Source of the DNA: Methylobacillus sp.
GTDB lineage: Bacteria; Pseudomonadota; Gammaproteobacteria; Burkholderiales; Burkholderiaceae_C
Length of the DNA stretch: 55,196 bases
Direction: 5' to 3'
NCBI GenBank assembly: GCA_018607835.1
Contig: JABBAS010000070.1
Location: 9,158-64,353, forward strand
Shown here: piece after piece, positions 44,082 to 53,059 of the stretch
Position numbering within the stretch: position 1 is the stretch's first letter
How the letters are laid out: each line of letters opens with the position of its first letter
Translations under genes and position numbers: made by a program
Notes under the pieces: model-generated
Databases searched by the model: none
What the model was told of the DNA's origin: nothing
What the model saw: only the letters and a program-made list of their open reading frames with translations

Positions 44082-44611
44082 GATGCACCCTCCTGTCTGT
44101 TGTCTAAGTGTTGCCGCAATTGCCCAATGGCGTAAGCAACGGCTTGGGTCCGCACAGCCGCCCGGTCTCCGCTAAAGTCGCGCCGCTCTGTCCAGACTTC
44201 TGTGCCGACAGACCACGCAAACCAAACCAGGCCAACGGGCTTCTCAGGCGAGCCGCCAGTGGGGCCTGCAATGCCTGTGGTGGCGATGGCGATGTGTGTA
44301 TGGGCGTGGCGCTGGGCGCCTATCGCCATGGCCCGGGCAACGGGCTCGCTGACGGCGCCGAACTGGTCGATAAGTGCTGCGTCAACACCGATTTGGGCGG
44401 ACTTGGCTGCGTTGGAGTACGTGACCCAGCCACGGTCAAACCAGGCACTTGAACCGGATACATCGGTGCAGGCCGCCGCGATACCGCCACCGGTACAACT
44501 TTCAGCCGTGGCGAGTAACCAGCCGCGTGCGACCAGATGGTTAGCGATGGCGCTTAGGTCAGCAGACCAGTCGAGTGGGGAAGCGGGTGAGGAAGCGGGT
44601 GGGGTGGTCAT
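44078..44611 (-). CDS. pncC: CinA C-terminal domain protein, nicotinamide-nucleotide amidohydrolase
   Basis: A 177-residue stand-alone CinA amidohydrolase domain, which deamidates nicotinamide mononucleotide in the NAD recycling pathway. Family signature: LLATAESCTGGGIAAACTDV, SNAAKSAQIGV, ATTGIAGPTGGSPEKPVG. The competence-associated N-terminal domain is absent, as in E. coli PncC. It follows the thiL-pgpA fusion by 13 nt and precedes the hydrolase with a 4-base overlap. Confidence 0.92.
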   Translation of the reverse strand: MTTPPASSPASPLDWSADLSAIANHLVARGWLLATAESCTGGGIAAACTDVSGSSAWFDRGWVTYSNAAKSAQIGVDAALIDQFGAVSEPVARAMAIGAQRHAHTHIAIATTGIAGPTGGSPEKPVGLVWFAWSVGTEVWTERRDFSGDRAAVRTQAVAYAIGQLRQHLDNRQEGAS

Positions 44612-44624
44612 GACGGGTCCGAGG

Positions 44625-46190
44625 TTAGCGCGGCCAGAGGGTGGGCAACCAATGCAAGCCTAGCGCCCAGACAAACAAGGTTAGACCAGCGGCGATGAGG
44701 TCATCGAACATGACGCCAAATCCACCGACCCACCCAAAACCTTTAAAGCGCTGGTCTGCCCACTTGGTCGGACCGAACTTCACCGCATCAAAAAATCGGA
44801 ACAAGCCAAACGCGAGCAATTGGGCCAGTAGGCCAGCGGGCATGATCAGCCACAACACCAGCCAGAACGCGATGACCTCATCCCACACCATATGACCGGA
44901 GTCGGCGATGCCCATGTCTTTCGCGCATTGCTTACAGGCCCAACAGCCCAAGAAAAATCCACCCGTAATCAGCCACAGCCAGTGGGTTGAGGACAGCAAG
45001 GGGCTCAGGGCCAAAAAGGCAACCCACGCCCACAACGTGCCGACCGTGCCGGGTGCAAACCGCGTCAAACCGGAGCCAAATCCCAAAGCCAGCAAGCGTG
45101 CAGGATGACCAAACATAAATCGCCATGTGGGACGCACGGCGGAGGTGTCTGTCGGCGACGGCGTTGCGTTGTTTGTAGGGTCTGAAGCCGTGGGCATAAA
45201 GTGATCATAGCCTCGGTAGGCGTTGGGCAAAACCGCACCGGCATGGTCTCGCAGCACCAACTCGGTCGTTTCGGTGGTCTGCCCGATACGCGTGAGGGGC
45301 AGCCCCAGGGCCAACGACAGATCGGCCATTGCGGCGCGTTGCGTGGGGGGTGCCGTAAAAAGCAATTCGTAGTCATCACCACCGGCAAACGCGATGCGTC
45401 GCCGTGTGTCCGGTGCCATGAGGGCCAACACCTCGCTACACGGGAGGCTATCCAGGTCAATCTGCGCGCCACAACCACTTGCACGTAACAAGTGCACCAA
45501 GTCGCCTGCCAAGCCATCGCTCACGTCCATTGCCGCGCTGGCGAGTCGGCGCAAAGCCAGCCCCAGTTCGATACGAGGGGTTGGCGTCTCCATGCGGGCA
45601 ATCACCGCGTCGATTTGCTTGCGTGATAAGAGGCTACGCACCATGGTGTCATCGGGGTGGTTCGCCGTCCATTGCAACGCCAACGCGGCGTCACCTAGCG
45701 TACCGCTGACGTAGATGTCCTCTCCAGGCTTGGCGCCGTCGCGGCGAAGGGCATGTTCTGGCGCAACCTCCCCCATCACGGTGATCGCAATGGTTAAGGG
45801 GCCGCGCGTGATATCGCCGCCGATGAGGGCGCACTGATGGACATTTGCCAATTGCATCAAGCCCTGGGAGAAGGCTGCCAACCACGCATCGTCGGTTTGC
45901 GGGAGGGCGAGGGCGAGCGTAAAGCTCTTGGGCTCTGCCCCCATCGCCGCCAGATCGCTTAAGTTTACGGCTAAGGCCTTGTGCCCGAGCTTGGCCGGTG
46001 AGACGTCTTCAAAGAAGTGGCGTCCGGCAACCAACATGTCGCTGGACACGGCCAGCAAGTCGCCGGGGCGGACCTGCGTGAGCGCGCAGTCGTCACCCGG
46101 GCCCAGTGCAACATGCGACGCACGCGTTGGGCCACTGCCCAACGTGTTGGGCGTGATGAAGTGGCGTCGAATGAGGTCGAACTCGCTCAT
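44625..46190 (-). CDS. thiL-pgpA: fused thiamine-monophosphate kinase / phosphatidylglycerophosphatase A
   Basis: A single 521-codon frame holds two complete enzymes. Residues 1-331 are ThiL, which phosphorylates thiamine phosphate to the pyrophosphate: GPGDDCA (31-36), GGDITRG (124-130), DVSDGLAGD (222-230), GGDDYELLFT (270-279). After a Ser/Thr/Pro-rich linker (332-353), residues 354-521 are PgpA, which dephosphorylates phosphatidylglycerol phosphate: FGSGLTRFAPGTVGTLWA, MVWDEVIAFW, FRFFDAVKFGPTKWAD and GGFGVMFDDLIAAG, with several membrane helices. In other proteobacteria these are separate neighbouring genes; here the membrane domain would tether the kinase to the inner membrane. It starts 11 nt after the antiporter stop. 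Confidence 0.93.
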   Translation of the reverse strand: MSEFDLIRRHFITPNTLGSGPTRASHVALGPGDDCALTQVRPGDLLAVSSDMLVAGRHFFEDVSPAKLGHKALAVNLSDLAAMGAEPKSFTLALALPQTDDAWLAAFSQGLMQLANVHQCALIGGDITRGPLTIAITVMGEVAPEHALRRDGAKPGEDIYVSGTLGDAALALQWTANHPDDTMVRSLLSRKQIDAVIARMETPTPRIELGLALRRLASAAMDVSDGLAGDLVHLLRASGCGAQIDLDSLPCSEVLALMAPDTRRRIAFAGGDDYELLFTAPPTQRAAMADLSLALGLPLTRIGQTTETTELVLRDHAGAVLPNAYRGYDHFMPTASDPTNNATPSPTDTSAVRPTWRFMFGHPARLLALGFGSGLTRFAPGTVGTLWAWVAFLALSPLLSSTHWLWLITGGFFLGCWACKQCAKDMGIADSGHMVWDEVIAFWLVLWLIMPAGLLAQLLAFGLFRFFDAVKFGPTKWADQRFKGFGWVGGFGVMFDDLIAAGLTLFVWALGLHWLPTLWPR

Positions 46191-46201
46191 AGCCCTGCAG
46201 T

Positions 46202-47491
46202 TTAAGGGACGCGCGGCGGCTCGCCAGTCTCTTCCGTCTCTGTTGTTTCTGTTGCAGGCTCGCCCGGGTGCGCGTGCGCTACGGGGGGCGATGACGTGCC
46301 TACGGCAGGGGCATCCCCCGACCAGCGAAGGGCTCGGGCGACGATGGGAGGGCCCATCGTTTCAAAAATTGCCACGGCGGCAAAGATGACCGAGGCTACG
46401 GTGGCTCCCGCGTAAGGGAATTGCGCGGTGGTGGTGTTGGCTAATCCAATCGCCATGCCTGCCATGGGTAAGAGGTTGAGACCCGCGTTTAAATTGGTCT
46501 TGCGTGGCCAGTGCATCAAGGTGCCCGTGGCGGCGACACCGACCCACTTTGCCGCGCTACGGGCCAGCACAAAAATCAGTGCCGCTGGCGCGAAGGCGAG
46601 CATTTCCTTTAAGTGCAAGTTGGCGCCGGCGTAAACAAAGAGTGCAATAAAGAACAACTCAAATGCGGGGCCAAACTCCATATCTGCCAGTAAGTCCTCG
46701 CGCTCGAGCGAGGCCACAACAGCGCCCAAAACCAAGGGCGCAAACAACACGGATAGGTCAAAGGTGATGGCCAATCCCAAGGTCATGCTGACTGCCCCCA
46801 CGACCAAGGCCAAGCTGTACTGCGCCGCGCGTTTGGTGGTGCGAGCGACCCGGTGCAGGGCATAGCCCATGACGCAACCTAAAAAAGTGGAGCCCAATAA
46901 TTGATAGGCTGGTCCGCCGATCATGGTCTGCAACGGTGCGTTGGATTCGAAGTACAGCAGTGGTAGCAGTCCGGCGAAGACCAAAAAAGCAAACATGTTG
47001 TTGAGTGCAACCAACGCTTCGGAGCGGTCGGTGGTTAAGCCTTTAGCGCCTAGCTCGTGGGCCACGTGCAGCAAGACAGCGGGTGACGATGAAATGGCGA
47101 TGGCCGCAATGACCGCGCTGGGCAATTTTGGAATGCCAAAGAGGCTGAGTGCGAAATAGACGGCTGCAAACGTCAATGTGCTCTCAACCAAGGACACGAT
47201 CAGCAGGGCCTTGTCCTTGAGCATGCTGCGCACGTCGATACTCAAGCCCAAGCGGTACAAAATGAGAGCAAGCGCGATATCGATGACGATTTTGGCGCGT
47301 TCTAAGGTTTCGTATCCAAACAGATGTAGGCCGTTTGGCCCTGTGATAATCCCGACCAGCATGAAGCCCGTGATACTGGGAATCCATTCAATACGGTGCG
47401 CCAAATAGCCGCCCAGCGCGCCACAAAAAAGCAGCAAGCCAAAGAAAAACAAGGTGCTAACTTGCAGTGGTAGAGCGGGTAAAAAGTCCAT
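46202..47491 (-). CDS. cation:proton antiporter, CPA2 (Kef/NhaS-type) membrane protein
   Basis: A 429-residue membrane protein with about twelve helices. It begins with GALGGYLAHRIEWIPSITGFMLVG and contains AIAISSSPAVLLHVAHELGAKG, a region where CPA2 antiporters carry their ion-binding residues. There is no C-terminal RCK/TrkA-N domain; the tail after residue 390 is a disordered Pro/Thr/Glu-rich stretch. It would exchange Na+ or K+ for protons. It is the first gene of the minus-strand run thiL-pgpA, cinA, hydrolase. Ion specificity unknown. Confidence 0.87.
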   Translation of the reverse strand: MDFLPALPLQVSTLFFFGLLLFCGALGGYLAHRIEWIPSITGFMLVGIITGPNGLHLFGYETLERAKIVIDIALALILYRLGLSIDVRSMLKDKALLIVSLVESTLTFAAVYFALSLFGIPKLPSAVIAAIAISSSPAVLLHVAHELGAKGLTTDRSEALVALNNMFAFLVFAGLLPLLYFESNAPLQTMIGGPAYQLLGSTFLGCVMGYALHRVARTTKRAAQYSLALVVGAVSMTLGLAITFDLSVLFAPLVLGAVVASLEREDLLADMEFGPAFELFFIALFVYAGANLHLKEMLAFAPAALIFVLARSAAKWVGVAATGTLMHWPRKTNLNAGLNLLPMAGMAIGLANTTTAQFPYAGATVASVIFAAVAIFETMGPPIVARALRWSGDAPAVGTSSPPVAHAHPGEPATETTETEETGEPPRVP

Positions 47492-47669
47492 GAGATAGCT
47501 TAATTAGTAGCGTAAGGGGCGGCATCACACTCAGGGTGACGGGTGCTTGTAGCAGGCAGGCGCACGCCATGACGGCGCGCAGTAGGCGCTTGATTAGGGT
47601 TACACGGTGGGTGTAGGTGTCAGTATCAGTATGGGTGTGGACGCGATAGACGCGGGCGATGTCACCGCG

Positions 47670-48059
47670 TCAGTGCAACAGGCCGGGGGTCGATCCGGCG
47701 GCTTGCAACACAAAGGGAGGCACGGTGGTCTCGAAGCGTGTGCCGTCGACCGCAACGAAAAAGAAATGGCCACTCATCATGCCGGCATTGGTGCGCAGTT
47801 GCGCCCCGCTGGTGTACTCAAACACCTGCCCGGGCTGTAGCAACGGTTGCTTGCCAACGACACCCAAGCCGTCCACCATCTCCACTTGCCCGCTGGCGTC
47901 CTCGATCTCCCAGTGCCTGGAGATGAGTTGCACGGCCACATCACCCTCGTTGGCCACCGTGATGGTGTAGGCAAAGGTGTACAGCGACTGCGCCGGTTGT
48001 GACTGCTCGTCTATGTACCGTGGCGCCGCCTGAATGCGGACGGAATAATTTGCTGACAT
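47670..48059 (-). CDS. apaG: Co2+/Mg2+ efflux-associated protein ApaG
   Basis: A 129-residue ApaG-fold protein (E. coli ApaG has 125). The family core is visible as [51 protein letters not shown] in pieces, followed by [21 protein letters not shown]. Function is still unclear; linked to magnesium/cobalt tolerance and to pyrophosphate binding. ATG at 48059 chosen by family length; a longer upstream frame overlaps the rpe leader. Divergent from rpe, as is usual in Burkholderiales. Confidence 0.93.
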   Translation of the reverse strand: MSANYSVRIQAAPRYIDEQSQPAQSLYTFAYTITVANEGDVAVQLISRHWEIEDASGQVEMVDGLGVVGKQPLLQPGQVFEYTSGAQLRTNAGMMSGHFFFVAVDGTRFETTVPPFVLQAAGSTPGLLH

Positions 48060-48101
48060 GCTTGCTATGGTATCGCCGAACCACGCCATTCGTAACACTG
48101 C

Positions 48102-48107
48102 GACAAT
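48102..48107 (+). promoter_or_regulatory. probable -10 box of rpe
   Basis: GACAAT in the context TGCGACAATATG, 29 bases before the rpe ATG, resembles the -10 boxes before proA and gshB (GCGACAAT). No clear -35 is seen. Confidence 0.4.
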
Positions 48108-48136
48108 ATGGGCTGCAAAAAAACTTTCGCCTAAAC

Positions 48137-48823
48137 ATGACGACCTCAACCTACCGTATTGCCCCGTCTATTTTGTCCGCTGACTTTGCCAAACTGGGAC
48201 AAGAAGTCAGCGATGTGATTGCCGCTGGTGCCGACTGGATTCACTTTGACGTGATGGACAACCACTACGTCCCCAATCTGACCTTCGGCCCCATGGTATG
48301 CCAGGCACTCAAGCCCCACGCGAAAACAGCGCAAGGGGTTGCGGTACCCATCGATGTGCACCTCATGGTGAGCCCGGTCGATAGCTTGGCTGCAGCGTTT
48401 GCCCAAGCGGGAGCGGATTTGGTGAGCTTTCACCCCGATGCCTCCAGCCACGTGCATCGCAGTGTCCAGGCGCTGAAATCTCACGGCGTTCAGGTGGGGC
48501 TAACGTTTAACCCCGCCGAGCCGCTCGATGTGTTGGACTGGTTGATTGACGACATTGACCTGGTGCTGATCATGAGCGTTAACCCGGGCTTTGGTGGTCA
48601 GAGTTTTATTGATTCCGCCTTGCGCAAGATTGCAGACGTACGCCAACGCATAGACGCGTGTGGAAAAGACATCCGTTTGGAAGTCGACGGCGGCATCAAG
48701 ACCGAGAACATTGCCCGTGTTGCGGCCGCTGGCGCCGACACGTTCGTGGCGGGTAGCGCTATTTTTAGTCAACCGGACTACGCTGGCGTCATTCGTGACA
48801 TGCGCCAGGCGCTGGCCAAATGA
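48137..48823 (+). CDS. rpe: ribulose-phosphate 3-epimerase
   Basis: A 228-residue TIM-barrel epimerase interconverting ribulose-5-phosphate and xylulose-5-phosphate. Motifs: [33 protein letters not shown] (metal/catalytic Asp), VDVHLMV-type [21 protein letters not shown], and LEVDGGI. The stop overlaps the gph start as ATGA. rpe-gph-trpE is a conserved order in Burkholderiales. Confidence 0.97.
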   Translation: MTTSTYRIAPSILSADFAKLGQEVSDVIAAGADWIHFDVMDNHYVPNLTFGPMVCQALKPHAKTAQGVAVPIDVHLMVSPVDSLAAAFAQAGADLVSFHPDASSHVHRSVQALKSHGVQVGLTFNPAEPLDVLDWLIDDIDLVLIMSVNPGFGGQSFIDSALRKIADVRQRIDACGKDIRLEVDGGIKTENIARVAAAGADTFVAGSAIFSQPDYAGVIRDMRQALAK

Positions 48824-49524
48824 GTACGCCCAATATGCCCGACGCATCCGTCCCGGGCGGACGCTACAGTGCCATCTTGTTAGACCTAGACGGCACCATG
48901 GTCGACACGATCGGAGATTTCGTTCAGGCCATGAACCGGACGTTTGAGGAGTTGGGGCAGCCGACGGTTGCGGCGGACCTCGTGGCCACATGGGTGGGTC
49001 GCGGTGGACCGCACCTAATTAATGAGGCGCGCTTGCACGCCGGCCTAGCGGCGGACCAAGGTGATGTGATGCGCGAGGGGTTTTTCCGTCATTACGGATT
49101 AATCAACGGACAGTACAGTGCCACCTTCCCCGGTGTTGAGGCCGGCTTGACGCGTTGGCAAGCCGCTGGCGTTGGTCTCGCCTGTGTGACCAATAAGCCA
49201 GAGGCGCATGCCAGAGAGTTGCTTGCTTTGAAGGGCTTGGACCGATTTTTCGGTGACCGTGTCTGGGGTGGCGACACCTTGGCGGAGCGCAAACCGCATG
49301 CCCTGCCACTGCTGACGGCCTGTGCGGCCTTGGGCGTCCCCGCCTCTAAGGCCTTGATGGTCGGCGACAGCCACACAGATGCGCATGCCGCCCAGGCCGC
49401 GGGTATGGACGCTGCGTTGCTGTCTTGGGGTTACAACCACGGCAAACCGATTGAGGCATTGCCCGCGGTGCTGCATGCCGATGCCTTTGAAACCTTGGTT
49501 GATTTTTGGGCGTCGTCACCATGA
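48820..49524 (+). CDS. gph: phosphoglycolate phosphatase
   Basis: A 234-residue HAD phosphatase. The nucleophile motif [12 protein letters not shown], the cap domain, [16 protein letters not shown], and [17 protein letters not shown] are in order. It removes phosphate from 2-phosphoglycolate, made in DNA repair or by Rubisco, yielding glycolate. Translationally coupled to rpe by a 4-base overlap and followed by the trp leader region. Confidence 0.93.
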   Translation: MSTPNMPDASVPGGRYSAILLDLDGTMVDTIGDFVQAMNRTFEELGQPTVAADLVATWVGRGGPHLINEARLHAGLAADQGDVMREGFFRHYGLINGQYSATFPGVEAGLTRWQAAGVGLACVTNKPEAHARELLALKGLDRFFGDRVWGGDTLAERKPHALPLLTACAALGVPASKALMVGDSHTDAHAAQAAGMDAALLSWGYNHGKPIEALPAVLHADAFETLVDFWASSP

Positions 49525-49590
49525 CGCCCCTCCGTGGTGTAGGGCGCATCTCACGACCAATACCACGGTCAATGCGCCTAGCCCTTGCGC

Positions 49591-49596
49591 TACACT
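49591..49596 (+). promoter_or_regulatory. -10 box of the trp operon leader
   Basis: TACACT lies exactly six bases before the leader peptide ATG at 49603. The -35 region is weak (GTCAAT around 49568). Confidence 0.45.
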
Positions 49597-49602
49597 AACC
49601 CT

Positions 49603-49683
49603 ATGTTTTTTCACCGATCCATCACCTCAGGTTGCAACGACCGGGGAGCCTGGCCTTGGCGTAGCCACGTGCGGCGCGGCTAA
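49603..49683 (+). CDS. trpL: putative trp operon leader peptide
   Basis: A 26-codon frame beginning ATG at 49603 and ending TAA at 49681-49683, in the 295-bp gap between gph and trpE. It contains two Trp codons at 49651-49653 and 49657-49659 in the peptide context GAWPWRSH, tryptophan otherwise being rare. The Trp codons lie inside GCCTTGGC (49653-49660), which can pair with GTCAAGGC (49718-49725). This is the layout of a ribosome-mediated attenuator: Trp starvation would stall the ribosome and change downstream folding. Too short to identify by homology; call rests on position, codon content and RNA structure. Confidence 0.6.
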   Translation: MFFHRSITSGCNDRGAWPWRSHVRRG

Positions 49684-49717
49684 ACGCTGCGCAATGTCTG
49701 TGGGTGCGTGGACTTGA

Positions 49718-49792
49718 GTCAAGGCTTTAGCGACGTACCCAATTCGTGATTGGTACGCGGGGAGCAATAACTCCCGCACAGCGCCCGCGCTG
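49718..49792 (+). promoter_or_regulatory. trp attenuator-like RNA structures before trpE
   Basis: After the leader peptide three hairpins follow: CGTACC-C-AAT (49734-49743) with ATTGGTACG (49749-49757); GCGGGGAG with CTCCCGC around CAATAA (49757-49777); and CAGCG/CGCTG (49779-49792). CGCGGG (49756-49761) can instead pair with CCCGCG (49784-49789), so alternative, mutually exclusive folds exist. No U tract follows, so control may be at translation of trpE (AGGTG site at 49807-49811) or rho-dependent. Confidence 0.55.
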
Positions 49793-49819
49793 GACGTGCC
49801 AGGTTTTAGGTGCTTACAC

Positions 49820-51319
49820 ATGTTGACGCAAAAAGAATTCAATGCCTTGGCTGCCCAAGGTTACAACCGCATCCCCTTGATCGCGCAGGCGTTTGCCGAT
49901 CTGGAGACCCCGCTCTCGCTGTACCTCAAGCTGGCCCATGTGCAAGACGGTGGCAAACACAGCTTTTTGCTGGAGTCGGTGGTGGGCGGTGAGCGTTTTG
50001 GCCGCTATAGCTTCATCGGATTGCCCGCTCGCACGCTATTGCGTGCCACCGGCTTTGGTGCGGCGGCCCAAACCGAGGTCGTCACCGACGACGTGGTGGT
50101 TGAGACCCATAAGGGGAATCCGTTGGATTTTGTCGCGGCGTATCAGCAGCGATTCAAGGTGGCCATCCAACCCGATATGCCGCGATTTTGTGGCGGCCTT
50201 GCCGGCTATTTTGGGTACGACACGGTCAGGCACATGGAGAAAAAGCTAGCGGCCTCGTGCCCACCCGATACGCTCGGCTGCCCAGACATCTTGCTGCTGC
50301 AAACCGAGGAGGTGGCCGTGATCGATAACTTGTCTGGCAAGCTGTACCTGATGGTTTACGGCGACCCGGCACAAGACGACGCCTACAGCCAAGCCGTGAC
50401 GCGCCTAAACAGCCTGAAGGCCCGTTTGCTCGTCCCCGTTAGCTTGCCCGCGATGACCGGGCACCCGCCCACAGAAATTCACCATGAGTCGCAACAAGCC
50501 GACTATGAAGCCGCCGTCAAGCGGGCGCAGGCACTGATTGCGGACGGGGAATTCATGCAAGTGGTCATTGGACAGCGTTTGCAAAAGCCGTTCGATGCAC
50601 CGCCGCTGAGTTTGTATCGCGCCTTGCGCTCCATGAACCCCAGCCCGTATATGTATTACTACCATCTGGGCGACCACCACGTGGTGGGCGCATCGCCTGA
50701 GATTTTGGTCCGCCAAGAGGCTGTTGCGGAAGGGCAAAAAATCACCATTCGTCCCTTAGCGGGTACCCGCCCGCGTGGCGCCACACCAGAGGCGGATGCG
50801 GCGGCGGAACAAGCGTTGTTAGAAGACCCTAAAGAGCGAGCGGAGCATGTGATGCTGATTGACTTGGCGCGCAACGATATTGGCCGTATCGCCAAGATCG
50901 GCAGCGTCAAAGTGACGGAGTCCTTTGCGGTGGAGCGATACAGCCACGTGATGCACATTGTGAGCAACGTGGAGGGTCTGTTGCGTGACGGCTTGTCCAG
51001 CATGGATGTGCTGCGCGCCTGCTTCCCCGCGGGGACCTTGAGTGGCGCGCCCAAGATCCACGCCATGGAGCTGATTGACCAACTCGAGCCCACCAAGCGC
51101 GGCATTTACGGCGGTGCTTGCGGCTACCTCAGCTACGCGGGCGACATGGACGTGGCGATCGCCATTCGAACCGCCGTGATTAAAGACAAAACCTTGTATG
51201 TGCAAGCAGCCGCTGGGGTGGTGGCCGACTCGGTTCCTGCCCTCGAGTGGGCTGAAACCGAGCACAAGGCCCGCGCCTTGTTGCGCGCGGCCGAGTTGGT
51301 CGAGCAGGGATTGGAGTGA
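49820..51319 (+). CDS. trpE: anthranilate synthase component I
   Basis: A 499-residue TrpE, which makes anthranilate from chorismate using ammonia from TrpG. The N-terminal feedback-binding region has HSFLLESVVGGERFGRYSFIG, and the chorismate-binding domain shows PLAGTRPRGATPEAD, ERAEHVMLIDLARNDIGRI, CFPAGTLSGAPKIHAME and GGACGYLSYAGDMD. The ATG at 49820 follows AGGTG. First structural gene of trpE-G-D-C. Confidence 0.97.
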   Translation: MLTQKEFNALAAQGYNRIPLIAQAFADLETPLSLYLKLAHVQDGGKHSFLLESVVGGERFGRYSFIGLPARTLLRATGFGAAAQTEVVTDDVVVETHKGNPLDFVAAYQQRFKVAIQPDMPRFCGGLAGYFGYDTVRHMEKKLAASCPPDTLGCPDILLLQTEEVAVIDNLSGKLYLMVYGDPAQDDAYSQAVTRLNSLKARLLVPVSLPAMTGHPPTEIHHESQQADYEAAVKRAQALIADGEFMQVVIGQRLQKPFDAPPLSLYRALRSMNPSPYMYYYHLGDHHVVGASPEILVRQEAVAEGQKITIRPLAGTRPRGATPEADAAAEQALLEDPKERAEHVMLIDLARNDIGRIAKIGSVKVTESFAVERYSHVMHIVSNVEGLLRDGLSSMDVLRACFPAGTLSGAPKIHAMELIDQLEPTKRGIYGGACGYLSYAGDMDVAIAIRTAVIKDKTLYVQAAAGVVADSVPALEWAETEHKARALLRAAELVEQGLE

Positions 51320-51322
51320 ACC

Positions 51323-51952
51323 ATGTCTAACGCGTTACCCAACCATTTTCCTGGCGTTCGGCCCGCAGGCGCCCCCGTGTGTCGCTTGGTCATGATCGAT
51401 AACTACGACAGCTTTACCTTCAACTTGGTGCAGTACTTCGGTAGCCTGGGCGCAGACGTGTGGGTCTTCCGAAATGACGACATTGACTTACCGGGCATCG
51501 CGGCCTTGCAGCCAGACTGCTTGGTTATTTCTCCGGGTCCGTGTTCCCCCAAAGAGGCCGGTATCTCGGTCGCGGCTATCCAACACTTCGCCGGCAAGCT
51601 GCCGATTCTGGGCGTCTGTCTTGGGCATCAAGCCATAGGCGCTGCCTTTGGTGGCACGGTAGGGCGGTCACAGCAGTTGATGCACGGTAAGACCAGTGTG
51701 CTAACCAGCACGCGCCAGGGCGTGTTTGCCAATTTGCCCAAACAATTTGTCGTGAACCGATACCACTCCCTTGCCGTGCAAGAAGCCGATTTGCCTGCCG
51801 AATTAGAGGTGACCGCTTGGACAGACGATGGTGAAATAATGGGCTTGCGCCACAAGCAACTCCCGATTGAAGGGGTGCAGTTCCATCCGGAGTCGGTGTT
51901 GAGTGAGCATGGCCACGCGTTGTTGGCTAACTTTTTGGCGCAAGCGTCTTAA
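51323..51952 (+). CDS. trpG: anthranilate synthase component II (glutamine amidotransferase)
   Basis: A 209-residue class I amidotransferase supplying ammonia to TrpE. Motifs: [18 protein letters not shown], the nucleophile in [11 protein letters not shown], and the His-Glu pair in [14 protein letters not shown]. It begins about 23 residues earlier than typical TrpG; that start (51323) has GGAG seven bases upstream, whereas the internal ATG at 51392 has none, so the N-terminal extension looks real. Three bases after trpE. Confidence 0.96.
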   Translation: MSNALPNHFPGVRPAGAPVCRLVMIDNYDSFTFNLVQYFGSLGADVWVFRNDDIDLPGIAALQPDCLVISPGPCSPKEAGISVAAIQHFAGKLPILGVCLGHQAIGAAFGGTVGRSQQLMHGKTSVLTSTRQGVFANLPKQFVVNRYHSLAVQEADLPAELEVTAWTDDGEIMGLRHKQLPIEGVQFHPESVLSEHGHALLANFLAQAS

Positions 51953-51970
51953 CCGATAGAGGAGAATCTC

Positions 51971-53029
51971 ATGCCAGCAGCCCTGAGGGCCATCACACCG
52001 CAAGAAGCGTTGCAACGTGTCATCGAAGGTCGAGAGATTTTTCACGATGAGATGTTGCACATCATGCGGCTCATCATGCGCGGCGAGATGTCGCCGGTGA
52101 TGGTCGCGGCAATCGTCGCCGGTTTGCGCGTCAAAAAAGAAACGATCGGTGAGATCACGGCGGCCGCGCAAGTGATGCGTGAGTTTTCGACCAAGGTCGA
52201 GATCGCGGACACCACGCACTTGGTCGATATCGTCGGCACAGGGGGTGACGGTGCGCACACCTTCAACATCAGTTCCTGCGCCATGCTGGTTGCGGCCGCG
52301 GCAGGTGCCAAGGTGAGCAAGCATGGCGGGCGAAGTGTGTCGAGTAAGTCGGGCAGCGCCGATGTATTGGAGCAATTAGGCATCGCCATTGACCTCAGTC
52401 CGGCGCAAATTGCGCGCAGTGTCGCTGAGGTGGGCATTGGTTTTATGTTTGCGCCCAATCATCACCCGGCCATGAAAAATGTGGCGCCAGTGCGCAAAGA
52501 ATTGGGCGTACGGACGCTGTTCAATATCTTGGGGCCGCTAACCAACCCGGCCCAAGCGCCCAATATTTTGATGGGCGTGTTCCACAGTGATTTGGTGGGA
52601 ATACAGACGCGGGCGTTGCAGCGGTTGGGTGCGACCCATGCCATCGTGGTCTACGGCTGTGATGGCTTGGACGAGGTCTCTCTGGGTGCCGCCACGTTGG
52701 TGGGCGAGCTCAAAGACGGCGTTGTCACGGAGTATGAAATTCACCCAGAAGATTTCGGCTTTGCCATGACCAGTACGCGTGCCCTGCGTGTTGAGACACC
52801 AGAGGCATCGCGCGACATGTTGATGGGGGTGTTGGAAAACAAGGCAGGGCCCGCTCGCGATATCGTGGTCTTTAACGCCGGCGTTTCGCTATACGCGGCG
52901 AACGTTGCAGATAGCATGGCCGCAGGCATCGTGCTGGCCGATCAGGTCTTGGCATCGGGCGCTGCGCTGGACAAACTCAACCAATGGCGAGCCTTCTGCA
53001 CCGCGGCTAAAAACAGTGGCGATGCGTGA
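51971..53029 (+). CDS. trpD: anthranilate phosphoribosyltransferase
   Basis: A 352-residue TrpD attaching phosphoribosyl to anthranilate. The PRPP-binding motif [17 protein letters not shown], then [38 protein letters not shown] and [14 protein letters not shown] are present. Strong Shine-Dalgarno (GAGGAGA) before the ATG. 18 nt after trpG. Confidence 0.97.
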   Translation: MPAALRAITPQEALQRVIEGREIFHDEMLHIMRLIMRGEMSPVMVAAIVAGLRVKKETIGEITAAAQVMREFSTKVEIADTTHLVDIVGTGGDGAHTFNISSCAMLVAAAAGAKVSKHGGRSVSSKSGSADVLEQLGIAIDLSPAQIARSVAEVGIGFMFAPNHHPAMKNVAPVRKELGVRTLFNILGPLTNPAQAPNILMGVFHSDLVGIQTRALQRLGATHAIVVYGCDGLDEVSLGAATLVGELKDGVVTEYEIHPEDFGFAMTSTRALRVETPEASRDMLMGVLENKAGPARDIVVFNAGVSLYAANVADSMAAGIVLADQVLASGAALDKLNQWRAFCTAAKNSGDA

Positions 53030-53059
53030 GGACTTGCCTCACTTTTCTTGAGAGAACAC

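Noticed and set aside
44625-46190. Possibility that thiL and pgpA are two genes joined by a sequence error
   Set aside because: The frame is continuous with a sensible linker and both domains complete; kept as a fusion, though reads should be checked.
47607-47840. Plus-strand frames opposite apaG
   Set aside because: They are antisense to the conserved ApaG coding sequence and its tail.
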